57,111 bases of DNA from NCBI RefSeq assembly GCF_000090795.2, contig NW_003546572.1, positions 1 through 57,111 on the forward strand. The letters are read 5' to 3'. This document shows, one piece after another, positions 26,333 to 36,662 of the stretch. This DNA is from Amphimedon queenslandica (Eukaryota > Porifera > Demospongiae > Haplosclerida > Niphatidae). Each line of letters begins with the position of its first letter. The stretch's first letter is position 1. The notes beneath the pieces were generated by a model that was not told the DNA's origin, searched no databases, and saw only the letters and a list, made by a program, of their open reading frames with translations. Position numbers and translations under genes: made by a program.

Positions 26333-26816
26333 TATAAGCACGGAGAAGATTGGCTGCTCTAGACGCTAGAATGGACCTAAGATCATCAATACAATGGAAT
26401 GGAGAAGGAGAGAGGTTTTGTACCCACGGAAAAGAGATCGAGAGATCGAGAGAATAATTTTTGTACTGTTAAATAGACTTATTACGGTATGGTAACTACG
26501 TGACCCGGAAAATACGGAGAATGTCCCGGAGCAGTGCGTTTCCGTTAGTGTCCGATTGTAAACGGTACAATACGGCTCGACCGAGTAAACAAAAACATAA
26601 TCGCCGTCGGTCTTCTCAGTAATGTGAAGAAGAATATTTGCCTTCTTTTCTAAGGCAAGACGTTTTAGTCAGAGAGCACAAGCCTGTCAAAATCTTACAA
26701 GAATCTAGCCGAGGCCATACCTCGTGTAAAATACCATCACCTCTAAGTGTGGATTGCTCGCTCTTTACTAGCGTGACTCTCACTCTAATAGTGTCGATAG
26801 ACGCTTCCAGGTAGCT
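26333..26816. promoter_or_regulatory. Bidirectional promoter, ERK / YPEL
   Basis: 484 bp between divergent start codons. The region is locally richer in CG dinucleotides than its surroundings (about 26490-26610, several CGG/CCG words), as expected for a promoter. No TATA box close to either start. Confidence 0.5.
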
Positions 26817-28038
26817 ATGGGAAAGAGAAAGTTCCAGGACTACTTGCCTGACCTCTGCCACAGACGTTATATATGCGTACACTGTAGAGCTCACCTAGCT
26901 AATCACGATGAACTCATATCAAAAGTGAATATTCTAATTTATTTATTATAATTTTCATTTTTATTGTATGATACCACCACAGTCTTTTCAAGGCAGCCAA
27001 GGAAAGGCCTATCTTTTCAATAAAGTGTAAGTTATTCCTTCCCTGGGCTTGTAGCTTTGGCATCAGCTTTCTTTCTACATTCCATACTGTTACCATACAC
27101 AATAACAGAATAATTGTCCAGTAGATCTACTTAATCCTTTGTTATGCACACAATCAAATGCTACACCACATTTGAGATTCTTATGATTGCTCATATTACA
27201 ATAACATGTCAATAACATGTGTCTCCCACTCCTCTCAATTTACTTCTCTCATATCATGTCTCTCTCTTGTCTTTCCTTCCTTCCTTCCTTCATCCAGTGT
27301 TAATGTTGATCATGGTCGTGCTGAAGAGAGAGTTCTGCTAACTGGCTTGCATGCTGTTGCAGACATTTACTGCAACAACTGCAAGACAACACTCGGCTGG
27401 AAATATGTAAGTTTTAAAACATGCAAAGAAAGAGAGAGGGAGAGAGAGAAGAGAACAAGGAGTGGGTTGTTTATCATAACATCTATCAATTAACTATGTC
27501 TTTATAAAGAAGACTAGTAGATATGGTAGTATATGAAAGGGAATAGCGTGTGATAGGTCCATGGAGACTACACAGACATAACTATTAATGATATTTTAAC
27601 CATGTCTGATGCAATTGCACCTGCTTACAGAAACTGCTTGTAGTTACTATGTTGCTAACACTGTTATCAAGCAAAGCTAATGAGCCACTGCTGCTTATTC
27701 TCTACTGATATATGCTGATGGAGCAGAACTGTGTGTGACATACCATAAACAAACCATGTAATACTCTATTGCAGAGTAATACATATGTACCCATTGACCT
27801 CTTATTATTATAATAAAGAATAAATGAATAACTGATAAATAAATTGTGAATGTCATTAATGATTATCATAATTATTACAAGAGTGTAATCTTTTCATTAT
27901 TATAGAGGATACATTGTATTTATTTATTTATTTATTTATTTATCATAGGAGCATGCTTATGAAAGCAGTCAGAAGTACAAAGAAGGTAAATTCATCATTG
28001 AATTGGCACACATGATCAAAGACAATGGTTGGGACTGA
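26817..28038 (+). CDS. YPEL: Yippee-like zinc-binding protein (YPEL1-4 type)
   Basis: Yippee proteins are small, extremely conserved zinc-binding proteins found at the centrosome and nucleus. Four exons chain in phase: 26817-26924, 26983-27026, 27298-27406, 27949-28038. The first 36 codons ([14 protein letters not shown]...) contain [17 protein letters not shown], the first CxxC knuckle. Exons 2-3 give [30 protein letters not shown] and [13 protein letters not shown], the second CxxC pair. The protein ends [15 protein letters not shown]. Total 116 aa, almost identical to vertebrate YPEL1-4 and unlike YPEL5. The first ATG of exon 1 is the only start that fits the family length. Confidence 0.96.
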
Positions 28039-28507
28039 GGCCAAGACAGAGACTCATTCCCGATTTCTCATTCTCAGAATTACATGTTAATAATTTCCGT
28101 ACCATACACACCGCCCGCCCACACACTCGTTATTAATCATCAAGAACTCCAACTATTTTCTGTATTTCATCAGCAATATTGTTTTTAATAATAATTATTA
28201 TTGTGTCTTGTTATCATTATCATCAGTATCTCGTCTTTGTCCAGTAATTATAATAATCATCATTATTTTTGTTTGTGTACCATTTTGTTTATAGAATTCA
28301 TCAATGATTATAATAATAATGATAATGATTATTATCTCTGTATGTTGTTGAAAAAATAATAATAAATTGCAAACTTGAGACATCAATAGTAATAATAATA
28401 ATAATAATAATAATAGTCTACTATTCTCCTAGTATAAATGTTCGATACACAAACTGACAAACTTGAAAAGTGAGAGAGAGAGAGCAGGAGAACATACAGT
28501 ACATCAG
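28039..28507. other. Intergenic region between YPEL and RASAL stops
   Basis: Tail-to-tail spacer of 469 bp, AT-rich with several (AAT)n/(ATT)n runs (for example about 28388-28415) and a short GA run. No gene seen; it probably holds both 3' UTRs. Confidence 0.6.
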
Positions 28508-31500
28508 TTATACATTAGGCACTTGAGAGTGATGGTACGATAATTCATCAAGTACTTCCGCAAGGCGTCCGTATGCTGCCTGCATTCTTGCTTCATCAGA
28601 GCCTGGTTTTGCCGGTCGAGGTGGAGGAACGTCAGGATTTTCAGGGTTCTCACTTTCCGCTGGAGCCGAGTAATTCTTAGTGAGAGTCTCGCGTCCTTGC
28701 TGGTACTGAGAGTAGAGTACTTGTGCATCAAGATAAGGATCAAGAGGGTCCCTCCAGTCGCCTATTGTAATCCCACGATGGCAAGGACAGCAACCAGGCT
28801 CTGGAATAAACAAGGGCATTAATTAGAATATGTGTATTTCATTAAACAAAAGACATATGTACATGTACACGTGTTTTACCAGCTGGAGCCGTGGCCCTAC
28901 AGCAACTCCATTCCTTCTTCCTGGGTAGATAGACTCCAGTGTGGTGGACAGGACTCATCTCACGATTACAAAGGCAAGCCTTCCTTATGGCGGATACCCA
29001 ACGATTCTGTTCGTTAACATCCTGTCAACAACAACAGGAATTGGTAATGGACACACAATACTTTGTTGTGGTGATGGTGGATACAATACTTTCACATAAC
29101 TTCCAATAATCATTATTATTTCAAACTTACAGCTGCTTGAAGGTAGAGTACTGTCTCACTAGGTGAAAAGGCTGTCGATGGTCCCACAGGAACAATTACT
29201 ATTTGGAACATGTGCTTCCGTGAGAAAGCGGCTTCATCCAATTTCTCAACCACTCTTATCCACTGGACGGGATAGCTCTTGGCTTCCTGTTAAAGGGAAG
29301 GCAGCATAAGGTCATCAATATGTACCAGAAAATGTAATATAAATTTGAGATGATTTCAAGGCCATTTTTTTGAAAAACCATGGGCTATAGTACAGGGTAT
29401 TTTTCAGATTTTTGACGTTTTCTTAAAATGGCCGTAACTTGAAAAATTGAAGTCGGAATCAGCTCAAACTTGCTACACAGCATAAGGACATCAATATGTA
29501 TCAGAAAATGTAATAAAAATTTGGGGTGATTTCGGAGCCATTTTTTGGAAAAAACCATGGACTATAGCCTTGGGTACTTTTTACAGCAACGATAAGAATT
29601 TTATAATAAAAGTGGCTTCAGAGGTATCATACCCCAGTCTTCTTCTCAGTAGGAAAGTAAGTAAAGGCAATATTAGTCAATTCAAAGAATCTCTTCCTAT
29701 ACAGCAAACTGCCGACAGCCCCTGAAGTACCACTGGTGACCCTCTTCCACAACACGCCGGAATTTAACACAACATGTTGCAAATAACCTAAACCATCAGA
29801 GAGGACTTCTACTGGAGTTGCTATAAAAATAAAAAATAATAATAAAATAATCATCATTAATAGTAACCTGATGGTGTGTTCATGACAATCTGAACATCGA
29901 TCAGCTGATTGATGTACGTTTTAACTTTGTCCACGCCCTCTTTTAAAAGCGTTGCCATTGGAGACATAAACTGCTCCTTAGCATCAACCGCAGTCTGTAG
30001 GTTACCCATCGTCTGGATTAACTGGAAAATAATTAAAAAAAAATAAATAAATAAATAAATAATACTTTTGCCGTTAGCTTAAGAGTTCTTTCTGCTCTCT
30101 GATCTGCATGCTCCTCTCTTAGAGCGAACAGTTTAGGAGACAAAATGGCCGGAACAAAGAATCTTAAGAAAATAAAGCCAGTCACTGAACTATAGGGAGT
30201 GTCCTAAAAATATGTATAAATTATAAATAAATTACTAAATATTTATATATTTTTAATAATTGTGTGTACATGTACATGTACTAATATTAGTGTTTTTAAT
30301 GTATTGAGACTTATAAATGTAGCTAGTTCCCTTTTGAGAGATCATATGGTTATAGTTCTGGGAAAATATGGTATTATAAGAGGAGTGGTTTTTGATCAGG
30401 ACAATATAATGTACAATAGAGCTGACGTCTATTTAAAAGTGGGTCTTTAAACATTAAAAGGTTTCTCATCAGGTGGTGACTATTGTACTATCACTCTTAC
30501 CCCATCAGGGAACTTCACTATGACTCGGTCCCACAACAGTCTCATACTTTGCCTCAGGACTTGAGGGCAACGTTCGACTGATTCAAATATTGACTCGGTA
30601 GCAATTTGAATGTATCCAGTCAGCTGGGCCACTGAAGTGTCAATTAACTTTGACGTGGAACTTGATCTTGTTCTATAAAATAAAAATAATAATAATGATA
30701 ATGATGATGATTATTACTTGAGTTGGTCAGGGTCTAATTCGACTAGTTTCTTATCATTGAATATCGTATCAATAACTGGTTTAAGGGTCTCGTGAAGATA
30801 TGGTAATGCAACGACCTAATGATAAATAAATAAATAATAATAATAATATAGAGCTCATTAATATGCGTGCATGCGTTGATGCAGGAAGGATAATTAACGA
30901 AGATACACCCACTCACTTTCATGAACTGGTCGAGACATTTAGAAGCGAGAGAGTTCCCACGGAATAGAGTGGTGACATTACTCAGAGAGACATTCTCTAC
31001 TTCTCTACTGATGAGACAGTCAAAGAGAGGGAGGATGGCATTGTGGGCTATGTAAAACCGGACCAAGGTCTGAGCTAAGGAGTTCCTGTCCATTGTCATG
31101 ACTTCTTCCAGCATTATCAGGAGAGGGCTGCCTTCAGGCTATAGAATGTTAATAATAATAATAACAGTTATTATAATTGTTAAAATATTATTATTATCAT
31201 TGAAATGTATTGACATTGTTCCAAACTAAAGACAACTGCTAAAGAACAATCTATTGGCTACTGTACATGTACATGTTCATGTTCATGTACATGTACATGT
31301 ACATGTACATGAACACACATTGTGTTGCTTTTGTTGCTACATGTAAATTTAGGTTTTCTATTTCTAAATACAAGATGCTAATAAAAACTAAAAATGGAGA
31401 TTTCAGGAGACTCAGACCAAATATGGGAGACCAAAAGTCTCCTAAACTCCCTCTAGATCTAACAGTGCCTATACTGTACATGTACATGTATAATTCATAC

Positions 31501-32772
31501 CCCTGGTGACTCTACAGCACTGATCATCAACTGTACAAATGGACTATAAAGCTGTGAGTCAAGAATCCGTTCCTCATGGCACTGGACTTTTAGTCTTAGA
31601 GATCCCAGATCTTTCTCTTTCTTTCCGTCCTTTTTAGCGCCACCTGAAGGCATTGCAGCTGAGGTCTCTTTGTCTTGTTGCTGGAGTCTGTACCAGGTCT
31701 TGTAACGCTGGCCGAGAAAAAGCTCAGCAAGATCAATAATAACCTGAATAATGAGAGGGTAAGACATTTATTATTAATTTATTATTGATATTTCAAGTAC
31801 ATGTAAGTTTTAATTTTAACATTAGTATATCCAGTCGTGTTTAAAATGAACTTGATTCAATTAATAATGATAATAATGGAGCAGTGATTGCTTGTACATG
31901 TACATGGAGACATCAAAGATCAAAGACACGAGACGAAGGGTAAACAAACTTGGCAAGAAGATCAGTAGGCATGATGCTGGTAATTGAATTAAAATTTAAA
32001 TAAAGTATAGTCTCTCTTAATGGACACTCTCTATAGCGTACACCTCCATTTAACGGACAGCACCTAGTGTACCAATTACATTCCTTACTGTATAAAATAA
32101 CCTCCACATAAAGGACACCACAGCAGTCTCCCAGAATTATAACAGGTGCATGTTTACCCTCCACTGCTAATTTAAATAAACACAATGAACCATGACAATG
32201 AAAATAATAATCCATTATTAACGAAAGAAAAACAATTACTGTAAACAACACGCCCACACACGCCAAGTTGATAGAAAACAATCAAATAACCACGCCCAAT
32301 TAATTAATAATAACTTTCAATTGTCTGCTACTAAATTTGGTTCAGTAAATTAATTTTAGTATGAGATCATTAAAGTGCCAAATTGAAATGTCACGTACAT
32401 GTACATGTACACATTTTAAATATTCTTACTTCTCCTAGAAAAGCATCATGGTGGAACTTCGCTGAATCATAAATAGTAATTCTAACTGTTCTATTATCGA
32501 ATTCCTCCAGTGGACGATTGATGGGTAGCTCGTAGGTCTTGTTCCAACGAGGGAAACGGGTCTTTTTTAAAGTGGGCGTGTTCAACTCTTTTCCCTTGTA
32601 ATTGATGACGGCATAAGGATCCACTTTACTGTTTATATCTCTGACGGCAAGATCCCTTTAATAAATAAATAAAATAAATAGATAAATAAATTTTAAAAAG
32701 ACTAACCTAGCTTCAACCAGTGTAATTACTCCTCTAAACATCTCCTAAAAATAATAAATAAAATAAAAATAA

Positions 32773-32846
<74 letters not shown>

Positions 32847-33759
32847 TCTCTATATCTCTTAAGTATTATGTGCCAGTATCTTACGTCACTGTATTCGTCT
32901 ATCATTATCTCCGCCAGGAGCTCTCCTTGAATCTCATCGTCTTTACTGATCGGCTTAAGAGGAAACCAGCTGTCCAGTCCTCTAGGGGACCCCATGATGG
33001 AGTCTCTGTCCAGCCTTACCTTCCCAATGGGTACCTTTACCCTAGAGGAGAGAGAGGGGAGAGAGAGGGAGAGGGAGAGAGTGAGGGGAAGAAAGAGAGA
33101 GAGAGAGGGAGAGGAAAAGGAGGAAGAGAATGGGAAAAGGAGATATACAGTAGATTACTGTACATGGTGTCCCTATTACTCTTACCCCAATGTGTCGTGA
33201 TCGTACAGATAGACTGATACATATTGGTACTCCAGTGGTACATGGAGTCTGTACTCCTCGCCCCAAAATGGCTCCGAAGAATTAAAAACTGAAGCAGTCC
33301 TAAATAATAATAATAATAATTATTTTATTATTACTGTTATTATTAATTAGAGATTAACGCTTATATTCGTTGTTGTTATTGTTTTACCTGGCGATAGCTT
33401 CGTTGTCTACTTTGATATAACAGTAAACATCTCTCAAACCAGAACTAATTGATAGAGGGGGGAGGGAGAACAAACAAAGTAATTTATACAATAAACAACA
33501 ACAATAACAACAATATGCATAATCATAATACGTGCACATACAAAAATATAAATAAAATTATATTTAAAAGTGTACAATGAACACCAAATCAAACGAGAGA
33601 GAGTGGCCATTATGACTAAAAAAATGATAAGAGGGCATCAGAAACTCACGCCAGATTCTTTGCTTCGCTAATCTTAGCATATATACTCGTGTATTGGAAA
33701 ACAGGCGGGCCTATGATAGAGGAACGGTAGTTGGAGACGACCCTCTTTTTAGACTCCAT
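28508..33759 (-). CDS. RASAL1: GAP1-family Ras GTPase-activating protein (RASAL1/RASA4 type)
   Basis: Switches off Ras at the plasma membrane in a calcium/phospholipid-dependent way. Domains in order: start MESKKRVVSNYRSS (33757-33759); C2A (FQYTSIYAKISEAKNLA, EYQYVSVYLYDHDTLG); C2B (GVITLVEARDL, KVDPYAVINYKGKE, TVRITIYDSAKFHHD); RasGAP with the arginine-finger segment TLFRGNSLASK and the FLRFFVPAILSPKLF motif; a PH domain (FFELTNIAFTYFPTEKKTG, PVQWIRVVEKLDEAAFSRKH, NRWVSAIRKA); a BTK-type zinc knot (SPVHHTGVY, CCRA, PGCCPCHRG); and the tail ITIGDWRDPLDPYLDAQ...RLAEVLDEL, which matches RASAL1/RASA4 rather than RASA2/3. About 840 aa; TAA at 28508-28510. RASAL1 and RASA4 cannot be told apart by eye. 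With ERK nearby, both a Ras-pathway inhibitor and effector lie within 10 kb, probably by chance. Confidence 0.93.
29332..29585 (-). repeat. 177-bp satellite array C (about 1.5 units), in RASAL intron
   Basis: The complement of the same satellite (words AAAATGTAATAAAAATTTGG, CATAAGGACATCAATATG and CCATTTTTTGGAAAAA). It lies in sense orientation relative to the minus-strand RASAL gene, between the exons for the first and second parts of the PH domain. Confidence 0.9.
31262..31314. repeat. ACATGT palindromic hexamer repeat in RASAL intron
   Basis: About 50 bp of tandem TACATGTACATG/TTCATG words, self-complementary. The same TACATGTA word recurs throughout the window. Confidence 0.85.
32779..32846. 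repeat. (AAT)n microsatellite in RASAL intron
   Basis: About 23 AAT trinucleotides. It gives a spurious poly-leucine frame on the minus strand. Confidence 0.95.
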
Positions 33760-34095
33760 CAGTCTAAAGGGCAGCAGAGAAATAGTCTAGTGAAGAGAGA
33801 GAGAAGTTAGAGCCCAAAGCTCGACCGGCCCAATGAGTGTGGGAGTGGCTTAATGAGAAATACTTAATAACTCTTTATAACTTACAGTGCTGTACGGACT
33901 CAATTTACAAAAGTACACGGAAACCACGTGGTCAGAAATAGACCTTAAATCAAATGATTGAAGGTTTTTTCATTTCTTATAATGATTATAACTATTTTTA
34001 CACAACTAGAGGTTATATTGAGACTGCATTAATGAATTTTTCCATGAAGAAATCAAAAATCAAAAATAATATAATAATATAATAATATTGATTTA
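33760..34095. other. RASAL promoter / LRRC74 3' flank
   Basis: 336 bp between the RASAL start and the LRRC74-like stop on the same strand. AT-rich near 34060; a CCACGTGG palindrome (E-box type, within AACCACGTGGTC at about 33924-33935) could serve RASAL. No gene seen. Confidence 0.5.
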
Positions 34096-36561
34096 TTATT
34101 GTTGAACGAGAGCATCTATAGCTTGGAGTATATTCCTAAAAGTGGTAACAACACATAATGGCATTAATAAAACACCTCACAAACCTATACTCTACAATTT
34201 TCAATTCTTCTAAATCAGCATCAGAATACTCTTCTACTCCTTCTCCCTCCTCTCCCTCTCCTCCTCCTCCTCCTCCTCCTCCTTCTTCTCCCTCGGGAGC
34301 TGCAGGAGCTGCAAAGTCTTCTTTGGTTGCTTTCCTTCCAAATTCATTGAGTAACTTGAGTACCTCAAACTCCATCAAAGGAGCACTTATATGCTAAGGA
34401 AAGGATAAGGTAGCAAGTGCTATTGAAAATACTAAAATAATCACAATAATTATTGTAAGGAATGTTAGCAGAAATTTTGGAGGATAGAAATTTCTAGCTA
34501 CATGTGCACTCGTGTATTATAGACTGGTACATTTATGCATACTTTGAGAGATGCCCTGAAATCTGCTTCAGTCAGAAATAGTCTCTTCTTCTTGTCGTAG
34601 ACTATGAATAAGTCGCTTAATCTGATGTTGTTTTCTTTTGAATATTTAAACAATTTTTCCACTGGGGTCGGAAGTGGGCGTGGTTCTTTGTACCCTCCGG
34701 TACCTCCAGTTGTAATGACGAGGCCGGTGTGTTCCTCTTGCATCTCAGTGATTATTTTGGCCACATTTAAAGTCACTGTGATCCCCTATTGAATATTAAA
34801 TGTTCATATTAATGAATGATGTTCAGTAGCAGTGATGCTTAGTTCTTACATCAAGGCCTAGATATTTGACGGAGCTTGTTCCATTTTTCAGAGCTTCTAA
34901 AAGTGCTATAACTCCAATTATCTGTATTGGATTATGTCCAATCTACAATGTACAGGTATATGCATTAATAATATGGTGTACAACAGTAGGTTATCTTATG
35001 TTGTACCTTTAGTGACTGGAGGGAGTCTATGGTCTGCAGTACTTTAGCAATAGCACGAACACCATCAATCAGTATACGATTATCCCTTTAAAAATTGATT
35101 AATTAATAAGGTACAAATGCAAAAGAAAAGAGACCAAGAGAAAGAGAGAGAGAATTAAGATGCTTCACTTACGTGATGTCAAGGTGTGTCAGTGTTGTAT
35201 TTATTTTCAATGAATCGGCTAAAGCGACTGCTCCTTCAGTTCCAAAGCCATTATAAGAAAGATTGAGCTTCTTGAGCATTTGGTTGGGCTTTAGTCCCTG
35301 GGCAATGGCTACAGCTCCTTTTCTTCTTAAGTAGTTCCAGCTCAAGTCAAGGTGCTGCAGTACTTCACTTTCAGCTATAAAAATATTCATCATGTACCAG
35401 TATACATGTATGTCATGGATTACCTAATGCTGCTCCAATCAAGACACCAGAAGCTTCAGATAACTCATTGTGGCTTAAGTTCAGATGCGTTACACGAATA
35501 CTTGACTACAGATAATATATGAAAAAAACAAAATATAATGTCTTTTTGCTCTCTTCCTTTGGCCCTCTCTGTCTCACTTTGATAATTTCAGAAAGAGGCT
35601 CAGCAGCTTTGTCATCAAATGAACTACCTTGAAAATAATAAAAATAATATTATAATGTATATTCTTCTTGAACAAGGATCACAATTCTCCCCGGTCTTAC
35701 CACTTAAATTGAGATGAGTGACAGTTGTATTGGATGCCAGGATATCAAGGAGCATGACTGCTCCAGTAGCAGCAATGCCATTATTGGAGAGATCAAGGTG
35801 AGTGATGTAGCAGTTCTCTTTCAGCATATCAATAATGGCAACACCTCCTTCAGGACAGAGCCCATTGTATGATAGGTTGAGATTAGTAACTGTTGTATTG
35901 GACTGTGTAATGGAGGAGAGAGAGAGAAAGTGAGAGGGGAAAGGCAGAATGAGATAGAGAGGGAGAGGAAAAGAAGAGAGAGAGGAGGGAAAGAAGGAGA
36001 GGAAAAAGAAGAGAGAGAGAGAGATGTTCTTCTTACAATAAGAGCAACAGCAATGGCTTTAGCTCCTTTTGCTCCAACATAATGATGACTGAGGTCAATG
36101 CTTGGCTCTTGTGATGAGAGGCACCTCATGAAATGAGAAGCTGGCACTATGCCTATGCTGTCACAGGCTTTGACATAATTCTTCTGCCCTGTGGCATCAT
36201 ATTTCTCCTTCTCCTCTGGAAAAAAAACAAGCATTCAGTAAAGAATTATAATGCAAAATAAAAAAATTAAAGCATGTTCCTGGTTAGTTATTGTATGATC
36301 TCTCTCTATACCTTCTATTTCAAGGTCAGTTTCCCAGCCAGTGTCTGAGACGTCATCAGAGAGTGCATCAGCATCAAAAGCATCTCCCTCAACATCCATC
36401 AGTCTTGAGCCAGCTCTTGAATCCAGCGATCCAACCTCTTCATCATCCAGTTCAGATCCACCAGGCTCCATGATGGCAGGAGCCTCCACCTATAAACGGA
36501 CAATAAGCAGCCTTTCTCTTGCTTTTACACTTGCTTGAATCTCTGGTAGTTCATCCGCCAT
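34096..36561 (-). CDS. LRRC74A: LRRC74-like leucine-rich repeat protein with C-terminal extension
   Basis: Start MADELPEIQAS (36559-36561). An acidic N-terminus (GSELDDEEVGSLDS, SDTGWETDLEIEG) leads to EKEKYDATGQKNYVKACDS and VPASHFMRCL, the segment typical of LRRC74A/B. About nine ribonuclease-inhibitor-type LRRs follow (SIDLSHHYVGAKGAKAIA, HLDLSNNGIAATGA, HLNLSHNELSEASG, HLDLSWNYLRRKGA, KLNLSYNGFGTEGA, HLDITDNRILIDG). The C-terminus is not part of the short vertebrate LRRC74B: it has LFKYSKENNIRLSD and FIVYDKKKRLFLTEADF (EF-hand-like but without a full calcium loop), then an acidic poly-Gly/Glu stretch. The last exon gives NILQAIDALVQQ and a TAA at 34096-34098. The family's function is poorly known. 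It is head-to-head with SFSWAP (101 bp apart). Confidence 0.87.
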
Positions 36562-36662
36562 GTTGTTTTGTTGTCATAGTAATTTGACCCAAACCACACC
36601 CACTAAATTTTATTAGCCACGCCTACTGAAACAATGTAAGGAGTATGATCACGTGATTCAAA
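36562..36662. promoter_or_regulatory. Very short bidirectional promoter, LRRC74 / SFSWAP
   Basis: Only 101 bp between divergent ATGs, with an ACCACACCCAC CACCC-box word (about 36593-36603), a CCACGCC word (about 36617-36623) and a TCACGTGA palindrome (E-box, about 36651-36658). Confidence 0.6.

Noticed and set aside
26333..26816. tRNA or other structured RNA in the ERK/YPEL spacer
   Set aside because: No B-box (GGTTCGANNCC) or clover-leaf pattern could be found by eye.
30262..30450. Plus-strand 62-codon frame inside RASAL
   Set aside because: It lies in an intron opposite the coding strand and has no recognisable features.
33037..33266. Minus-strand frames over the GA-rich stretch in a RASAL intron
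   Set aside because: Low-complexity Ser/Leu/Pro translation of purine repeats between two C2-domain exons.
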